Notes: generated by a model not told the origin, from the sequence alone. 64,000 nt of DNA from an uncultured Alteromonadaceae bacterium (GCA_947501935.1 CANMXU010000024.1:17202-81201); one strand, 5' to 3'; counted from the first letter of the stretch, positions 45,073 through 55,372 are shown. Made by a program: numbers and translations.

Positions 45073-46188
45073 TTACTTGAAAAATTCTTTGGCTTCACCT
45101 GCATGGATGAATCGTGGCTGGTCAAGCACGTCGTTATAATAACGTGGTAAATCAGGCCATAAATCTAAACGAGTATTATTAAATCCGCCTGTAAGTTGTG
45201 GCCAAATCCAGTTCCAACGTTGCCAATCAACAATAATGACATTAAAGCCTTTTATGTGAGGGTAGTCTTCAAATAATGAGAAATAGGCATTAAACCAAGA
45301 GAGCGACTCTTCAAGCGAGTTTGGGTTTCTAAACTTCATTGACAGACCTTGAGTAAACCACGGGGCAGACTCACCAATAAAAACCGGCTTATTTCTAGAT
45401 GCGGCATTGTTATAAAACTCAATACTGCCCTTTGAACGAAAAGAGCCTATGCTAAATTGGCTTATGCTCCACCAATCAACGTATTCATCACCAGGGTAAA
45501 ACTCCATGTAATGGTGTTTACCTAAAATAGGCATACCTGTTAATTCGTTTAAGTCGGGTACCGAGGCATGCCAAAGCGTGGCGATATTTGTGACTTCCAT
45601 GGAACGCATTTTGTTTACTATATATTTAAAGCCTTCACGGTATTCAATAGGATCAAAGTGACCTAAATTATTAAATTCCCAACCAATACGCATAAAAACT
45701 GGTTTACCAACGGCTTCAATAGCAGTAAAAAATTGCTCTAACTGTTTATCTGTTTTTCCTGATAACGTTTCTGTGGGATTAAAGTCATAAGCAATTTGTG
45801 CCATCTGCCATGTATCTTCTTTGGCAAAGGTTTTATAACGTTTTATAAAACCATCAAGCTGCGCTTGACCGTCTTCACGTTGTGGGTGGATGTAAAAAGA
45901 TGCTACCGCAGGCACATTTTCACCAACAACTTGAAGGTAATCAAGGTAGTCTTTTTTATCACCTTTTGCACCCGGGTGATCAGTATTCCAACCATGGGTA
46001 ATTTGTCCCCAACCATGGAGAATTCGACCTGATGGCGGCTCAAACTTGGCATTATAATAAGGTGCGGTACTTGTATTTTTTTGCGTGTTTTTATACTGGC
46101 AGGCAGATAAATTAAACAATAATAATAGTGTTAAACAACCAACAGTTAGATTTTGAATAGTTTTACATAAATGTTTGAATGAATTCAT
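45073..46188 (-). CDS. GH26-like glycoside hydrolase, lipoprotein
   Basis: 371 residues with a lipoprotein signal (lipobox LSAC, Cys30). The catalytic barrel shows the GH26 acid/base in MRIGWEFNN (Glu171) and a likely nucleophile in FIGESAPW (Glu273). GH26 contains beta-mannanases and marine beta-1,3-xylanases. Because the gene directly precedes xylB and xylA, a xylan backbone hydrolase in the envelope is a reasonable guess, but the substrate cannot be read from the sequence. It is 47 bases downstream of the RND pump gene on the same strand. Confidence 0.75.
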   Translation of the reverse strand: MNSFKHLCKTIQNLTVGCLTLLLLFNLSACQYKNTQKNTSTAPYYNAKFEPPSGRILHGWGQITHGWNTDHPGAKGDKKDYLDYLQVVGENVPAVASFYIHPQREDGQAQLDGFIKRYKTFAKEDTWQMAQIAYDFNPTETLSGKTDKQLEQFFTAIEAVGKPVFMRIGWEFNNLGHFDPIEYREGFKYIVNKMRSMEVTNIATLWHASVPDLNELTGMPILGKHHYMEFYPGDEYVDWWSISQFSIGSFRSKGSIEFYNNAASRNKPVFIGESAPWFTQGLSMKFRNPNSLEESLSWFNAYFSLFEDYPHIKGFNVIIVDWQRWNWIWPQLTGGFNNTRLDLWPDLPRYYNDVLDQPRFIHAGEAKEFFK

Positions 46189-46235
46189 ATTTTGCCTTTA
46201 ATTATTGGTTAATAAAATTGTTTAAGTTAAATCGT

Positions 46236-49200
46236 TTAATTGCATTTGGACTTTGAGTCGAATAACAAATACAGAGCGGGTACCGCACCTAAAGTCATGA
46301 TGGTGCCAATGCTCATACCAAAAATAATGACACTCGCCATACTGTAAAAAAGACTTTCTTCCATCATCATCAGTGGAATAAGGGCTAACACTGTTGTTAG
46401 TGTGGTGATTAAAATGGGACGAAGGCGATTACTACAAGCTGACTCGATGGCTTTCAAAGTGTTTTTTCCTTGGCTTTGTTCATCGGTTATTTTATCAATG
46501 AGCACAATGGCATTATTAATAATGATGCCCGCTAAAGAGATAAAACCTAATCCACCAATAAAATCAAAATTTGCATTCGTTATAAATAACCCTAAAAAGC
46601 CACCAGAAAAGGCTAGAGGAATTGTTAAAGCAACAATGATAGTTTTTCTAAAAGAGTTAAATTGGCTAACCAAAATACACAGGATTAACCCTAAAAATAA
46701 TGGCAGAGTGACAAACAAGGTACCGGCACTATTTTTAAACCCTTCTAATTCTCCGCCAAGCTCAATGCGATATCCCTTAGGTAAGCTGCTATAAACGTCA
46801 GCAAGTTTTTCATCCCACGCCGCTTGTAATTGAGGCGCCTTAAAGCTCAGATGTTTACCTTCCACCGTGATAGTTTTTTCCATATTACGCCGAACAATAC
46901 TGCCAAACTGGGCAACGGTATCTAATGTGGCTATTTGCGAAAGTAAAATGTATTCACTTCTATTATTTGATAAATATACTTTCACTGAGTCGAGCGGGTT
47001 TGAGTTTGCAATGCTTTGGTTGTTACTTTCTTTCATTTTAATGACTACAGGAATTAGCGTGTCACCTTTTCGAATTTGAGTTATTTCAATCCCTGTAAAT
47101 GCTCCTTGTAGAGCATGAGAAATCGCTTGATAAGTAACCCCTGCACGGCGAGCTTTGGCTTGGTCAATGTTTATTTGAAAACGCTTCGTCCTATTTTCCC
47201 AACTATTTCGAACATGTATTGCGCCGGGAATGGAAGCAAGGGCTGTTTCAGCCCGTTTACTCAGCTCAAATAATTGCTCAGCATCGGGGCCAATAAAACG
47301 CAGTTGTACTACACCCGGAGGCACAGTGCCACGAGCAATTAGTTCGGTACGAACATTAATATGTGCAAGATATTTAGCTGAGTACACTCTAATACTTTTT
47401 TGTAATTCGGCTGCAGCTACCCCTGATTGAGCTTTTACAATCATAAAGGCATGATTTGGCGCCGGATCATTAGGAATGATTGAAAGAAAAAAGCGCGGTC
47501 CGCCACTGCCAATATAAGAGGATATATATTCAATTTGTGGATTTTCTTGCTTGTCGTTTAACCATGTTGTTAGGGTACTGGTGGCCTTTCGGGTTTGTTC
47601 AACGTTGTAGCCTGCGGGTAAATCGACATATACCAGTACTTCTGAACGTGATGAAACGGCAAACATTTCAACAGGAACTAGGGTTAGAATGTAAATCGAA
47701 AAAGCGAAAATACTTGCAATTGATAAAAGAAACTTTTTTGGGTGATGTAAGATAATAGCAATACTTTTTCGGTACCAAGGAAGTAAAAAAAAGGTTTTGC
47801 TATTCGCCTTATTTTTAATAAAGTGCATGGCTAAAAGCGGTACAACCGTGAGGGAGATAAGCCAAGAAATTAATAATGAAATTGAAACTACTTGTGCTAA
47901 TGAACGGGTATATTCTCCTGACGTGGTTTTAGCTAAAAGGATAGGAGAAAAGGCTAATACGGTTGTTAATGTAGAGGTTAACAGGGGAAAAGCCAACTCT
48001 TTACATGCCTTTAATGCGGCTTGTTTACGTTGCTCGCCTGCGTGCAAGCGTAAATGAATATTTTCAGTGATAACAATGGCGTTATCAACCAACATCCCCA
48101 ATGCAATGATTAAACTGGCCAAAGAAATAAATTGTAAATCTATCTCTAGAAAAAACATTAGCAGCAAAGTTGCTAATATAGTAATCGGTACAGTAACACC
48201 TACAATAAGCCCTTCTGAAAAACCTAAACTGAGGATGACAATGACTAAGACGATGCATAAGGTTTGATATAAACTGTCTTTAACATTACCAATAGACTTG
48301 CTCACAACATCAGCTTGAAACGTAGCTGTTTCTAATTTCATACCAACGGGCAGTGTTTGATTGATTTGTTTGAGTTTGGCTTTTAGTTCGGGGCCTAATT
48401 GCAGTATATTTCGACCTGCTTGCATTGAGGCTGCGATCACTATGGCAGGTTTACCATTGAAATAAGCCAGTTCAGATGCTGGTTCACGATAACCTGAGCG
48501 GACTGAGAAGTAATCTTTCAGTGGTAAAACGTGGCCATCTACTGCTGGAATTTCTAATGATGCTAAGTTTGCTTTTGATTCAAGCTTACCGCTAGTTTCG
48601 ACTGATATTTGTCTGTTATTCGTTAAAATACTGCCAGATGAGATTATCGTATTTTGATCTTGAATCGTACTAACAACTGCAGATAAGTCGACACTGTTTG
48701 ACTCAATAATATTGGCGAAGCTTTCAATGTATACATTTTCTTTTTGCACCCCATGTAAGGTCACCCGTTTAATGCCGTTAATGGTGTATAAACTATCCCT
48801 AATGCTTCTAGCGTGCTCTCTAAGTACTGACATTGACCAGTTTTCTCCGACTAATGCGGCGGTAAAAATAGAGACATCGCCAAAATCATCTTTAAAAGTT
48901 GGACCAATAACTCCTTGTGGTAATAATGGCTTACTTTGATTTAATTTACGCCTAACCTCATCCCATAACTTGTCCAAATTCTCAATATGCTCATAGGCAC
49001 TGACACTGATAATTGATTGCCCGGCTTTAGAGGTAGAGTTGATAAATTCAATGTCGCCAAGTTCACGAAGCTTTTCTTCAATTTTTTTAGTGATCAATTC
49101 TTCCACTTTTTCAGGTGATAACCCTGGAAATTGAGTAATGATCATAGCTTTATTAATTCTAATTAGCGGGTCTTCACGGCTTGGGAAATCTGCATAAACC

Positions 49201-49280
49201 ATTAATCCCAAGGTAATAATCAATGCCATAATTACGTATGTCATGCGGCTATTATTAATAGCAAGTTTTGTTATATTCAT
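46236..49280 (-). CDS. RND-family efflux pump, inner-membrane permease
   Basis: 1014 residues with the RND layout: one N-terminal membrane helix (MTYVIMALIITLGLMVY), a large periplasmic loop, helices 2-6 with LIIALGMLVDNAIVITENI (the conserved proton-relay aspartate), a second loop, and helices 8-12 with GGLGFISLAGIIINNAIVLID. It is a proton-driven exporter working with the adaptor encoded 19 bases upstream. No outer-membrane factor gene is seen. Substrates of this subgroup range over hydrophobic compounds. The placement next to xylose genes may be accidental. Confidence 0.95.
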   Translation of the reverse strand: MNITKLAINNSRMTYVIMALIITLGLMVYADFPSREDPLIRINKAMIITQFPGLSPEKVEELITKKIEEKLRELGDIEFINSTSKAGQSIISVSAYEHIENLDKLWDEVRRKLNQSKPLLPQGVIGPTFKDDFGDVSIFTAALVGENWSMSVLREHARSIRDSLYTINGIKRVTLHGVQKENVYIESFANIIESNSVDLSAVVSTIQDQNTIISSGSILTNNRQISVETSGKLESKANLASLEIPAVDGHVLPLKDYFSVRSGYREPASELAYFNGKPAIVIAASMQAGRNILQLGPELKAKLKQINQTLPVGMKLETATFQADVVSKSIGNVKDSLYQTLCIVLVIVILSLGFSEGLIVGVTVPITILATLLLMFFLEIDLQFISLASLIIALGMLVDNAIVITENIHLRLHAGEQRKQAALKACKELAFPLLTSTLTTVLAFSPILLAKTTSGEYTRSLAQVVSISLLISWLISLTVVPLLAMHFIKNKANSKTFFLLPWYRKSIAIILHHPKKFLLSIASIFAFSIYILTLVPVEMFAVSSRSEVLVYVDLPAGYNVEQTRKATSTLTTWLNDKQENPQIEYISSYIGSGGPRFFLSIIPNDPAPNHAFMIVKAQSGVAAAELQKSIRVYSAKYLAHINVRTELIARGTVPPGVVQLRFIGPDAEQLFELSKRAETALASIPGAIHVRNSWENRTKRFQINIDQAKARRAGVTYQAISHALQGAFTGIEITQIRKGDTLIPVVIKMKESNNQSIANSNPLDSVKVYLSNNRSEYILLSQIATLDTVAQFGSIVRRNMEKTITVEGKHLSFKAPQLQAAWDEKLADVYSSLPKGYRIELGGELEGFKNSAGTLFVTLPLFLGLILCILVSQFNSFRKTIIVALTIPLAFSGGFLGLFITNANFDFIGGLGFISLAGIIINNAIVLIDKITDEQSQGKNTLKAIESACSNRLRPILITTLTTVLALIPLMMMEESLFYSMASVIIFGMSIGTIMTLGAVPALYLLFDSKSKCN

Positions 49281-49299
49281 AATAAAATACCTTTGCGAA

Positions 49300-50409
49300 T
49301 CAATATTTAGCTTGATACAAGGTTACATGCTGACCTTTACGAAGAAATTCTGCCCCTGTGGTGCAAACAATATCTTGTGCATTTAAGCCTGAAGAAATAA
49401 GTAATTGATTAGCATTGAGCAGTGAAGTGCTGACTTTTCTTGGGAAAACTTGCTGAGTTTTATCATCATAAAGGTAAACGTGCTCATCGCCATTAGGAGC
49501 CATAACTACAGCTGACTCAGGTAATATGACACCTAATCTTTGGTGTGTGATCTTGATGAAAATATCAGCAGCCATGCCTGAATGAATTTGGTCGTTAGAC
49601 TTTGCAAGTTTGGCACTAAAAGGATACGCGCCTCGGATCTCAGTTTTTATACCAATTTTATTGATTCTAGCGAGTTGCTTTCTAACCTTTGCGCTCGGAA
49701 TGTCGATAGAAACTGCATCGGTTTGTTTTAATGCATCAACTAATGAACTTGGCACTAAAAAATTTACTTCTAACTGATTGGGATCTTGAATTTCCATGAT
49801 CACTTGTCTGATATTAATTTCTTCAAATTGCGCTACTTTCCGTTGGGTAATAACGCCGTTAAATGGTGCGCGTAATACGGTGTTTTTTAAATCTCGTTGG
49901 CTTAATGAAACTTTTGCTTGTGCTAATAAAACTAAACTTTGTGCTTGGTCGAAATCAGCTTGAGCTTTATCCATCGAATTCTTATTAATTAATTGCTTTT
50001 TAAATATTTTTTGTTGCCGTTGATAGTTTTCACTTCTTTCTTTAAACCCTGCGTTAGCACTGGCCAGCTCTGCTTTTGCTTGTGCTAGTTTATGTTGAAA
50101 CGGCGTAGCATCAATTGCTGCTATTGGTTGACCTTCAGTGACGGAATCTCCAACTTCTACATATATTTGGGTAAGTTGCCCTTGCACTTTAAATGACAGT
50201 TTTGACTGGTTAACTGAGCTGATATAACCGGATAGTTTTCTGTGTTGCAGAATTGTTTGAGGCTTAATAACTTGATATTGAATAGCTTTTACGGGCGCGA
50301 CAGCTTCTTTTGTTTCAGGAGGAGGGGTGTCACAACCAAACAAAATAATAGTAAATATAATTAAAGAATAACGTCTGATCATTAAATTGATATTGGACAT
50401 GTTTTTCAT
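49300..50409 (-). CDS. RND efflux periplasmic adaptor (membrane fusion protein), lipoprotein
   Basis: 369 residues with a lipoprotein signal (ILFGC). Typical adaptor architecture: barrel and lipoyl half motif GDSVTEGQPIAAIDATPFQ, a coiled-coil hairpin (about residues 105-175), second lipoyl half VLRAPFNGVITQRKVAQFEEI, then the beta-barrel domain. It links the pump to an outer-membrane channel. It is the first gene of the pump pair on the minus strand. Confidence 0.93.
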   Translation of the reverse strand: MKNMSNINLMIRRYSLIIFTIILFGCDTPPPETKEAVAPVKAIQYQVIKPQTILQHRKLSGYISSVNQSKLSFKVQGQLTQIYVEVGDSVTEGQPIAAIDATPFQHKLAQAKAELASANAGFKERSENYQRQQKIFKKQLINKNSMDKAQADFDQAQSLVLLAQAKVSLSQRDLKNTVLRAPFNGVITQRKVAQFEEINIRQVIMEIQDPNQLEVNFLVPSSLVDALKQTDAVSIDIPSAKVRKQLARINKIGIKTEIRGAYPFSAKLAKSNDQIHSGMAADIFIKITHQRLGVILPESAVVMAPNGDEHVYLYDDKTQQVFPRKVSTSLLNANQLLISSGLNAQDIVCTTGAEFLRKGQHVTLYQAKY

Positions 50410-50542
50410 CCTAAGATGCTGGTATTGATGAAGATTAAATAGTTGCTATAAGCCGGTTCAACGATGATGCGGTATTTCACTCAGCCGCATTATCGTTAGG
50501 AGACTTTTGAAGTTATTAGATAAGATGCTGAATAAGTAGATG

Positions 50543-51346
50543 TTAATCTTCTGAATCTCGATATTCTTGCGGCCAATTAGGCATAGTAAATGCTCCACCG
50601 TCTACCCAAAGTGTTTGCCCAGTGATAAAGCTAGACTTGTCACTGCCTAAAAACTCAACTGCGTTATAGATATCTACTGGGTAGCCCACTCGATTAATTG
50701 GCGCAGCAGCAGACCAAGTTTTTGCATAATTAGGGTCTTCAATTTTTGTTCTTTCAATTTCGATGGCTCCTGGTGCAACGCAATTAACACGAATGTTATA
50801 TTTACCCAGTTCAATGGCGGAAGATCGTGTTAGCATTTCTATACCGCCTTTCGATGCGGTGTAGTCAACTAGATTAGGGAAGGGCACTTTATTACAACCA
50901 GAGCCTATGTTAACAATGGCGCCTTTAACTTTATGCTTAATCATTAACTTGGCTACTGTTTGAGATAATAAAAAGCAGCCTTTTAGGTTTGTACGTATGA
51001 CTTTATCCCAATTGTCTTCTTTTAGTTCGAGAAAAGGAGCCCAAGTTTGACAGCCGGCATTATTAACCAATAAATCAGGAGCTTGATTAAACTCTTCTTC
51101 TACGGCATTGATAAACGTTGTTACGTCTTCACTTTGTCCGACGTCACAACGACGTGAAAAACCTTTTTGGCCAAGTTTTTCTATTTCATCAACAACTTCT
51201 GCAGCGCCAGCAGCATTACCTGCATAATTTATAGCAACGTTCCAGCCATTATTAGCTAAACAAATAGCAAGTTCTCTACCAATACCTGAGCTGCCACCAG
51301 TGACAATAGCTAGTTTATTTTTTGTTGTGTGTTGGATGTTTTTCAT
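50543..51346 (-). CDS. SDR-family oxidoreductase (glucose/sugar 1-dehydrogenase-like)
   Basis: 267 residues. NAD(P)-binding TGGSSGIG, NNAG motif, catalytic Ser149, Tyr162 and Lys166 (YTASKGG), C-terminal FITGQTLWVDGGAF. It resembles glucose 1-dehydrogenase and 3-oxoacyl-ACP reductase SDRs, both common in sugar clusters. It could be the xylose or other aldose 1-dehydrogenase that feeds the lactonase, which would otherwise be missing from the window. It is transcribed opposite the FAD/Fe-S gene, 337 bases away. Confidence 0.85.
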   Translation of the reverse strand: MKNIQHTTKNKLAIVTGGSSGIGRELAICLANNGWNVAINYAGNAAGAAEVVDEIEKLGQKGFSRRCDVGQSEDVTTFINAVEEEFNQAPDLLVNNAGCQTWAPFLELKEDNWDKVIRTNLKGCFLLSQTVAKLMIKHKVKGAIVNIGSGCNKVPFPNLVDYTASKGGIEMLTRSSAIELGKYNIRVNCVAPGAIEIERTKIEDPNYAKTWSAAAPINRVGYPVDIYNAVEFLGSDKSSFITGQTLWVDGGAFTMPNWPQEYRDSED

Positions 51347-51683
51347 TGAGCAATCTCGTTATAGCTTGGTTAATAGAGCAACTATATCTAGAAGAGCTAA
51401 TGTTTCGCTAAGTCATAAATAGGGAATAACTGGTACTGAATTAACATCTAGGTAGCCAGTGAATTGAATTTTCCCATTCTAAGCCCTGTATCTCATGGGG
51501 GATTTTTGCCACTTAATACGCTATATTGTTGATATTTAATAGTTAAATTGTGTTTTGTGTCATGAAAATCATCGAGGTTAAAAAAATACTAGCGAGTAGA
51601 CAATCTCAAAGTAGTGAAGGAGGCTCTATTGAACCTATAGTAGTACTGTATTTATTTCATTTATTAGTTGAAGGATAGTTTCA
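51347..51683. other. Divergent intergenic region
   Basis: 337 A/T-rich bases between the SDR start and the FAD/Fe-S dehydrogenase start. It must hold promoters for both directions. No operator, repeat or RNA gene was recognised. The ATG at 51684 has an AAGGA site about 8 bases upstream. Confidence 0.4.
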
Positions 51684-54527
51684 ATGTTGCCAGAACCTTA
51701 TCAAGAGTTTGCTCACAATTTATATGAACTATTACCTAAAGAAAGGGTTATCACTGACTATTCTAAATGTTTAGCTTATGGTGTAGACGCTAGCTTTTAT
51801 CGACTAATACCTAAAATGGTGCTTAAAGTTGATAACGAAATTGAGCTAGTCGAAGTGATGAAGACGGCTAAAAAAGCTAATCTTGCCGTAACTTTTAGAG
51901 CCGCAGGTACGAGTTTGTCAGGGCAAGCACAGTCAGATTCTATTTTGATCATGTTGACTAATAATTGGCGAGATCATCACATTGAAGACCTAGGAATGAA
52001 AATAACGCTAGGTCCAGGGGTGATTGGTGCGGATGCTAATAAATATTTACTGCCTTATGGTCGTAAATTAGGGCCTGATCCCGCATCTATCAATACCTGC
52101 AAAATCGCTGGAATTGCCGCGAATAACTCTAGTGGCATGTGTTGCGGAGTAGCGCAGAATAGTTACCATACTATTGATAGCATTCGTGTGGTTTTGCATG
52201 ATGGAACCATACTTGATACGGCAGATAAAGAAAGCCGCGAGAGTTTTCATAAAACCCATGGTTATTTATTGACAGAGTTAGCTGCTCTTGCGAGCAGAAC
52301 AAAAAGTAATAAATTACTTAATGATTTAATTACTCATAAATATAGGCTCAAAAATACTACCGGTTATGCTATTAATTCATTGATAGATTTTGAAGAGCCA
52401 ATTGATATATTAGCGCATTTAATGATTGGCTCTGAAGGTACATTAGGCTTCATTTCTTCTCTCACTTACAATACTGTTGTTGAACATAAACATCGCGCAA
52501 GTTCTTTGGTGTTATTTCCCAATATCGACATTACTTGCCAAGCGGTAAGCGCTTTAGCTGAAGTGAATGTATCTGCAGTTGAATTATTAGACTACCGTTC
52601 ATTAATGTCTGTACGAGGTATGGAAGGGTTACCTGATTTTATCGATACTATTTCAGAAGGTGTTGCAGCATTATTAATTGAAACCAGAGCGGGAAATCAG
52701 CGACTACTTGAGGAGCAAACTGTCCATATAACGGCGTTATTAGCTCAGTTCGAACAAAGTGATAGCATTGCGTTTACTGATGATGTCGACGAGTATTCAA
52801 AACTTTGGGCGATAAGGAAACAAACCTTTCCCGCAGTAGGTGCCGTTCGTGAAACTGGCACTACGGTGATTATTGAAGATGTTGCTTTTCCAGTAGAGGA
52901 ATTGGCTCGAGGTGTTTCAGCACTACAAAAGCTATTTGATAAATATAATTACGACGAAGCCATTATTTTTGGGCATGCTTTAGATGGGAATTTACATTTT
53001 GTTTTTACGCAAGACTTCGCATCTCAAGTAGAAATTGACCGCTACGAAGCGTTTATGAATGATGTTTGCCAGCTCGTTGCTGTTGACTTTAATGGTTCAT
53101 TAAAAGCTGAGCACGGAACTGGGCGAAATATGGCACCATTTATTGAATTAGAGTGGGGAGAGCAGGGATATCAACTTATGCAAGAAATTAAAGCATTATT
53201 TGATCCCGAAAACATATTAAATCCTGGCGTAATCATAAATTCTGACGATAAGGTACATTTAAAGTCGCTCAAAGCTTTGCCGCAAGCTGATGATATTATA
53301 GATAAATGTATTGAGTGTGGATTTTGTGAACCGGTTTGTCCTTCCGTTGACTTAAGTTTTACGCCGAGACAACGCATCACCAGTTATAGAGAAATACAAC
53401 GCCTTCGAGAAAGTAAAGATAACCCAAGCTTGTTAGCAAAGCTGGAAACTGACTTTGAATACCTTGGTATTGATACCTGTGCTGCTACCGGTTTGTGTGC
53501 TCAGCGATGCCCCGTTGGTATAAATACTGGAGATTTAATTAGAAAGTTTCGTAGCGAACGCAATAGTAAGCATGAAAATTTATCGGTGAAACTAGCTAAC
53601 CACTTTAAAGCAATAGAAAAAGCTACACGCTTTTCTTTAGCAGGTGTTACTTTAGCGCAAAACTTACTCGGTAATAAGGTCATGTCTGTGCTGAGTAAGG
53701 GCATGACCAAAGTGACTTTTAATCGTCTCCCTTTATGGAACAAAAACATGCCTAGTAAGGCAAGTTATCACCCTGTAGTAAATAATGAAATTAGCTCTAG
53801 TGTGGTACGCCCTAAAGTTGTGTATTTTCCGAGTTGTGCTAGTAGAACAATGGGGCCAGCGCAGTCTTCTCAAGAAGAACTGTCACTAACTCAGGTGACC
53901 TTACGCTTACTCGATAAAGCAGGCTTTGACGTGATCAGTCCTGATTTTACAGGCCAATGTTGTGGCATGCCTTTTAAAAGCAAAGGCATGTTTAATCAAG
54001 CTGAGCAAAAGCGCCAAGAAACGGCCAATCAATTAAATCAGCTAAGCAATAATGGTCAGTATCCTATTTTATTTGATACTAGCCCGTGTAAATCAATGCT
54101 AATTGAGGGGGAAGGTGCTAATCGCTTATTAAAAATTTATGAGCCAGTGGGCTTTATTGAGGATATTTTAGCCGAGTACTTAACATTTAGCCCCGTAAAT
54201 GAAAGCATAATGCTCCATGTAACATGTACTAGCAGAAAAATGGGCTTAACAGAGAAAATGATTTCATTAGCAAATCGCTGTGCTGTTGATGTCGTTGTAC
54301 CTGAGCATATTTATTGTTGTGGATTTGCTGGCGATAAAGGTTTTACTTTACCTGAGCTAAATGCAAGTGCCTTATCATCATTAAAATCACAAGTGCCAAG
54401 CAATTGTAATAAAGGCTATAGCAATAGCCGCACCTGCGAAATAGGGTTGTCAGAGCACGCCGGCATTGATTATCAATCCATAATTTACTTAGTTGATAAA
54501 GTGACAGACAAAAAGGAAGTGCAATAA
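51684..54527 (+). CDS. FAD- and Fe-S-dependent D-2-hydroxyacid dehydrogenase (Dld-II-like)
   Basis: 947 residues, a fusion of three modules. Residues about 35-250 are a FAD-binding type 4 domain (FRAAGTSLSGQAQSD), then the FAD-oxidase C-terminal cap to about 530 with GHALDGNLHFVF. Two cysteine clusters for [4Fe-4S] follow (C542, C545, C548, C552 in KCIECGFCEPVCP, and about C599-C609 in CAATGLCAQRCP), then two CCG domains (QCCGMPF, YCCGFAG). The architecture matches quinone-linked D-lactate dehydrogenase of Shewanella type; D-2-hydroxyglutarate or glycolate are other possible substrates. It starts an operon with an SDR and an epimerase. Confidence 0.92.
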   Translation: MLPEPYQEFAHNLYELLPKERVITDYSKCLAYGVDASFYRLIPKMVLKVDNEIELVEVMKTAKKANLAVTFRAAGTSLSGQAQSDSILIMLTNNWRDHHIEDLGMKITLGPGVIGADANKYLLPYGRKLGPDPASINTCKIAGIAANNSSGMCCGVAQNSYHTIDSIRVVLHDGTILDTADKESRESFHKTHGYLLTELAALASRTKSNKLLNDLITHKYRLKNTTGYAINSLIDFEEPIDILAHLMIGSEGTLGFISSLTYNTVVEHKHRASSLVLFPNIDITCQAVSALAEVNVSAVELLDYRSLMSVRGMEGLPDFIDTISEGVAALLIETRAGNQRLLEEQTVHITALLAQFEQSDSIAFTDDVDEYSKLWAIRKQTFPAVGAVRETGTTVIIEDVAFPVEELARGVSALQKLFDKYNYDEAIIFGHALDGNLHFVFTQDFASQVEIDRYEAFMNDVCQLVAVDFNGSLKAEHGTGRNMAPFIELEWGEQGYQLMQEIKALFDPENILNPGVIINSDDKVHLKSLKALPQADDIIDKCIECGFCEPVCPSVDLSFTPRQRITSYREIQRLRESKDNPSLLAKLETDFEYLGIDTCAATGLCAQRCPVGINTGDLIRKFRSERNSKHENLSVKLANHFKAIEKATRFSLAGVTLAQNLLGNKVMSVLSKGMTKVTFNRLPLWNKNMPSKASYHPVVNNEISSSVVRPKVVYFPSCASRTMGPAQSSQEELSLTQVTLRLLDKAGFDVISPDFTGQCCGMPFKSKGMFNQAEQKRQETANQLNQLSNNGQYPILFDTSPCKSMLIEGEGANRLLKIYEPVGFIEDILAEYLTFSPVNESIMLHVTCTSRKMGLTEKMISLANRCAVDVVVPEHIYCCGFAGDKGFTLPELNASALSSLKSQVPSNCNKGYSNSRTCEIGLSEHAGIDYQSIIYLVDKVTDKKEVQ

Positions 54528-55307
54528 ATGAATGCGCTTTTTGATTTATCAAATAATGTAGCGGTAATTACAGGCGCAAGTCGAGGATTAGGACAATATT
54601 TTGCCCGTGCTTTGGCTAAATCTGGCGCTGATCTCGTACTGACTTCGCGCAATACAGACGACCTTTTAGGTATTGTTGATGAAATATCTGACTTGGGTGT
54701 TGAAGTACTTGCACTGCCTTTGGACGTAAATAATCAAGAAAGCATCAAGCTTATGGTTGCTAAAGCTATTGATCATTTTGGGAAAATTGATGTTCTGGTG
54801 AATAACGCGGGTTGTAATATTCGTAAACCTGCCTTGGATGTTAGCTGGGATGATTGGGAACTCGTTGTAAACACGAATTTAAGAGGAGCCTTTTTTGTTG
54901 CTCAAACAGTTGCTAAGCATATGGTTAAGGTCGGTTATGGCCGTATCATTAATATTGGTTCAGTGACAAGTGTTTCTGGTTTTGCCGGCTTAGCGCCGTA
55001 TTGTGCTAGTCGAGGTGGTATTAAACAGCTTACGATGAGTTTAGCAGATGACTGGGGCAAGTCAGGAATTACTGTTAATTGTCTTGCTCCGGGCTGGTTT
55101 GAAACGGCACAAAATAAAGTGTTGTATGAAAATGAAGAATGGCTAAGTTATATTTGTGATCGTATTCCAATAGGGCGACCAGGTCAGCCACATGATCTTG
55201 ATGGTGCAGTTGTTTTTTTAGCTTCTAAATCAAGTGAATATATTACTGGGCAAACGCTATTAGTAGATGGCGGTATTAGTACTGGCGCAACAAAAGCGAC
55301 AGTATAA
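54528..55307 (+). CDS. SDR-family oxidoreductase with YxxxR motif (gluconate 5-dehydrogenase-like)
   Basis: 259 residues. It starts right after the stop of the preceding gene, so the two are coupled. NAD-binding TGASRGLG, NNAG motif and catalytic Tyr158 are present, but the usual lysine four residues later is arginine (YCASRGG, Arg162). I recall close SDRs with the same change, so it seems a subfamily trait rather than decay. The C-terminus YITGQTLLVDGGIS is normal. It probably oxidises a sugar acid or keto-sugar; the direction and substrate are unknown. Confidence 0.85.
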   Translation: MNALFDLSNNVAVITGASRGLGQYFARALAKSGADLVLTSRNTDDLLGIVDEISDLGVEVLALPLDVNNQESIKLMVAKAIDHFGKIDVLVNNAGCNIRKPALDVSWDDWELVVNTNLRGAFFVAQTVAKHMVKVGYGRIINIGSVTSVSGFAGLAPYCASRGGIKQLTMSLADDWGKSGITVNCLAPGWFETAQNKVLYENEEWLSYICDRIPIGRPGQPHDLDGAVVFLASKSSEYITGQTLLVDGGISTGATKATV

Positions 55308-55372
55308 AAGTACTCTTAAATGAATAACACTATTCACTTTGGAAAATAAAAAGTTAATACAGAGGAAAGACC

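Noticed and set aside
46402..48939. Several plus-strand frames of 65-130 codons opposite the RND pump gene
   Set aside because: They mirror the codon pattern of the pump gene on the other strand and have no ribosome-binding sites or domains.
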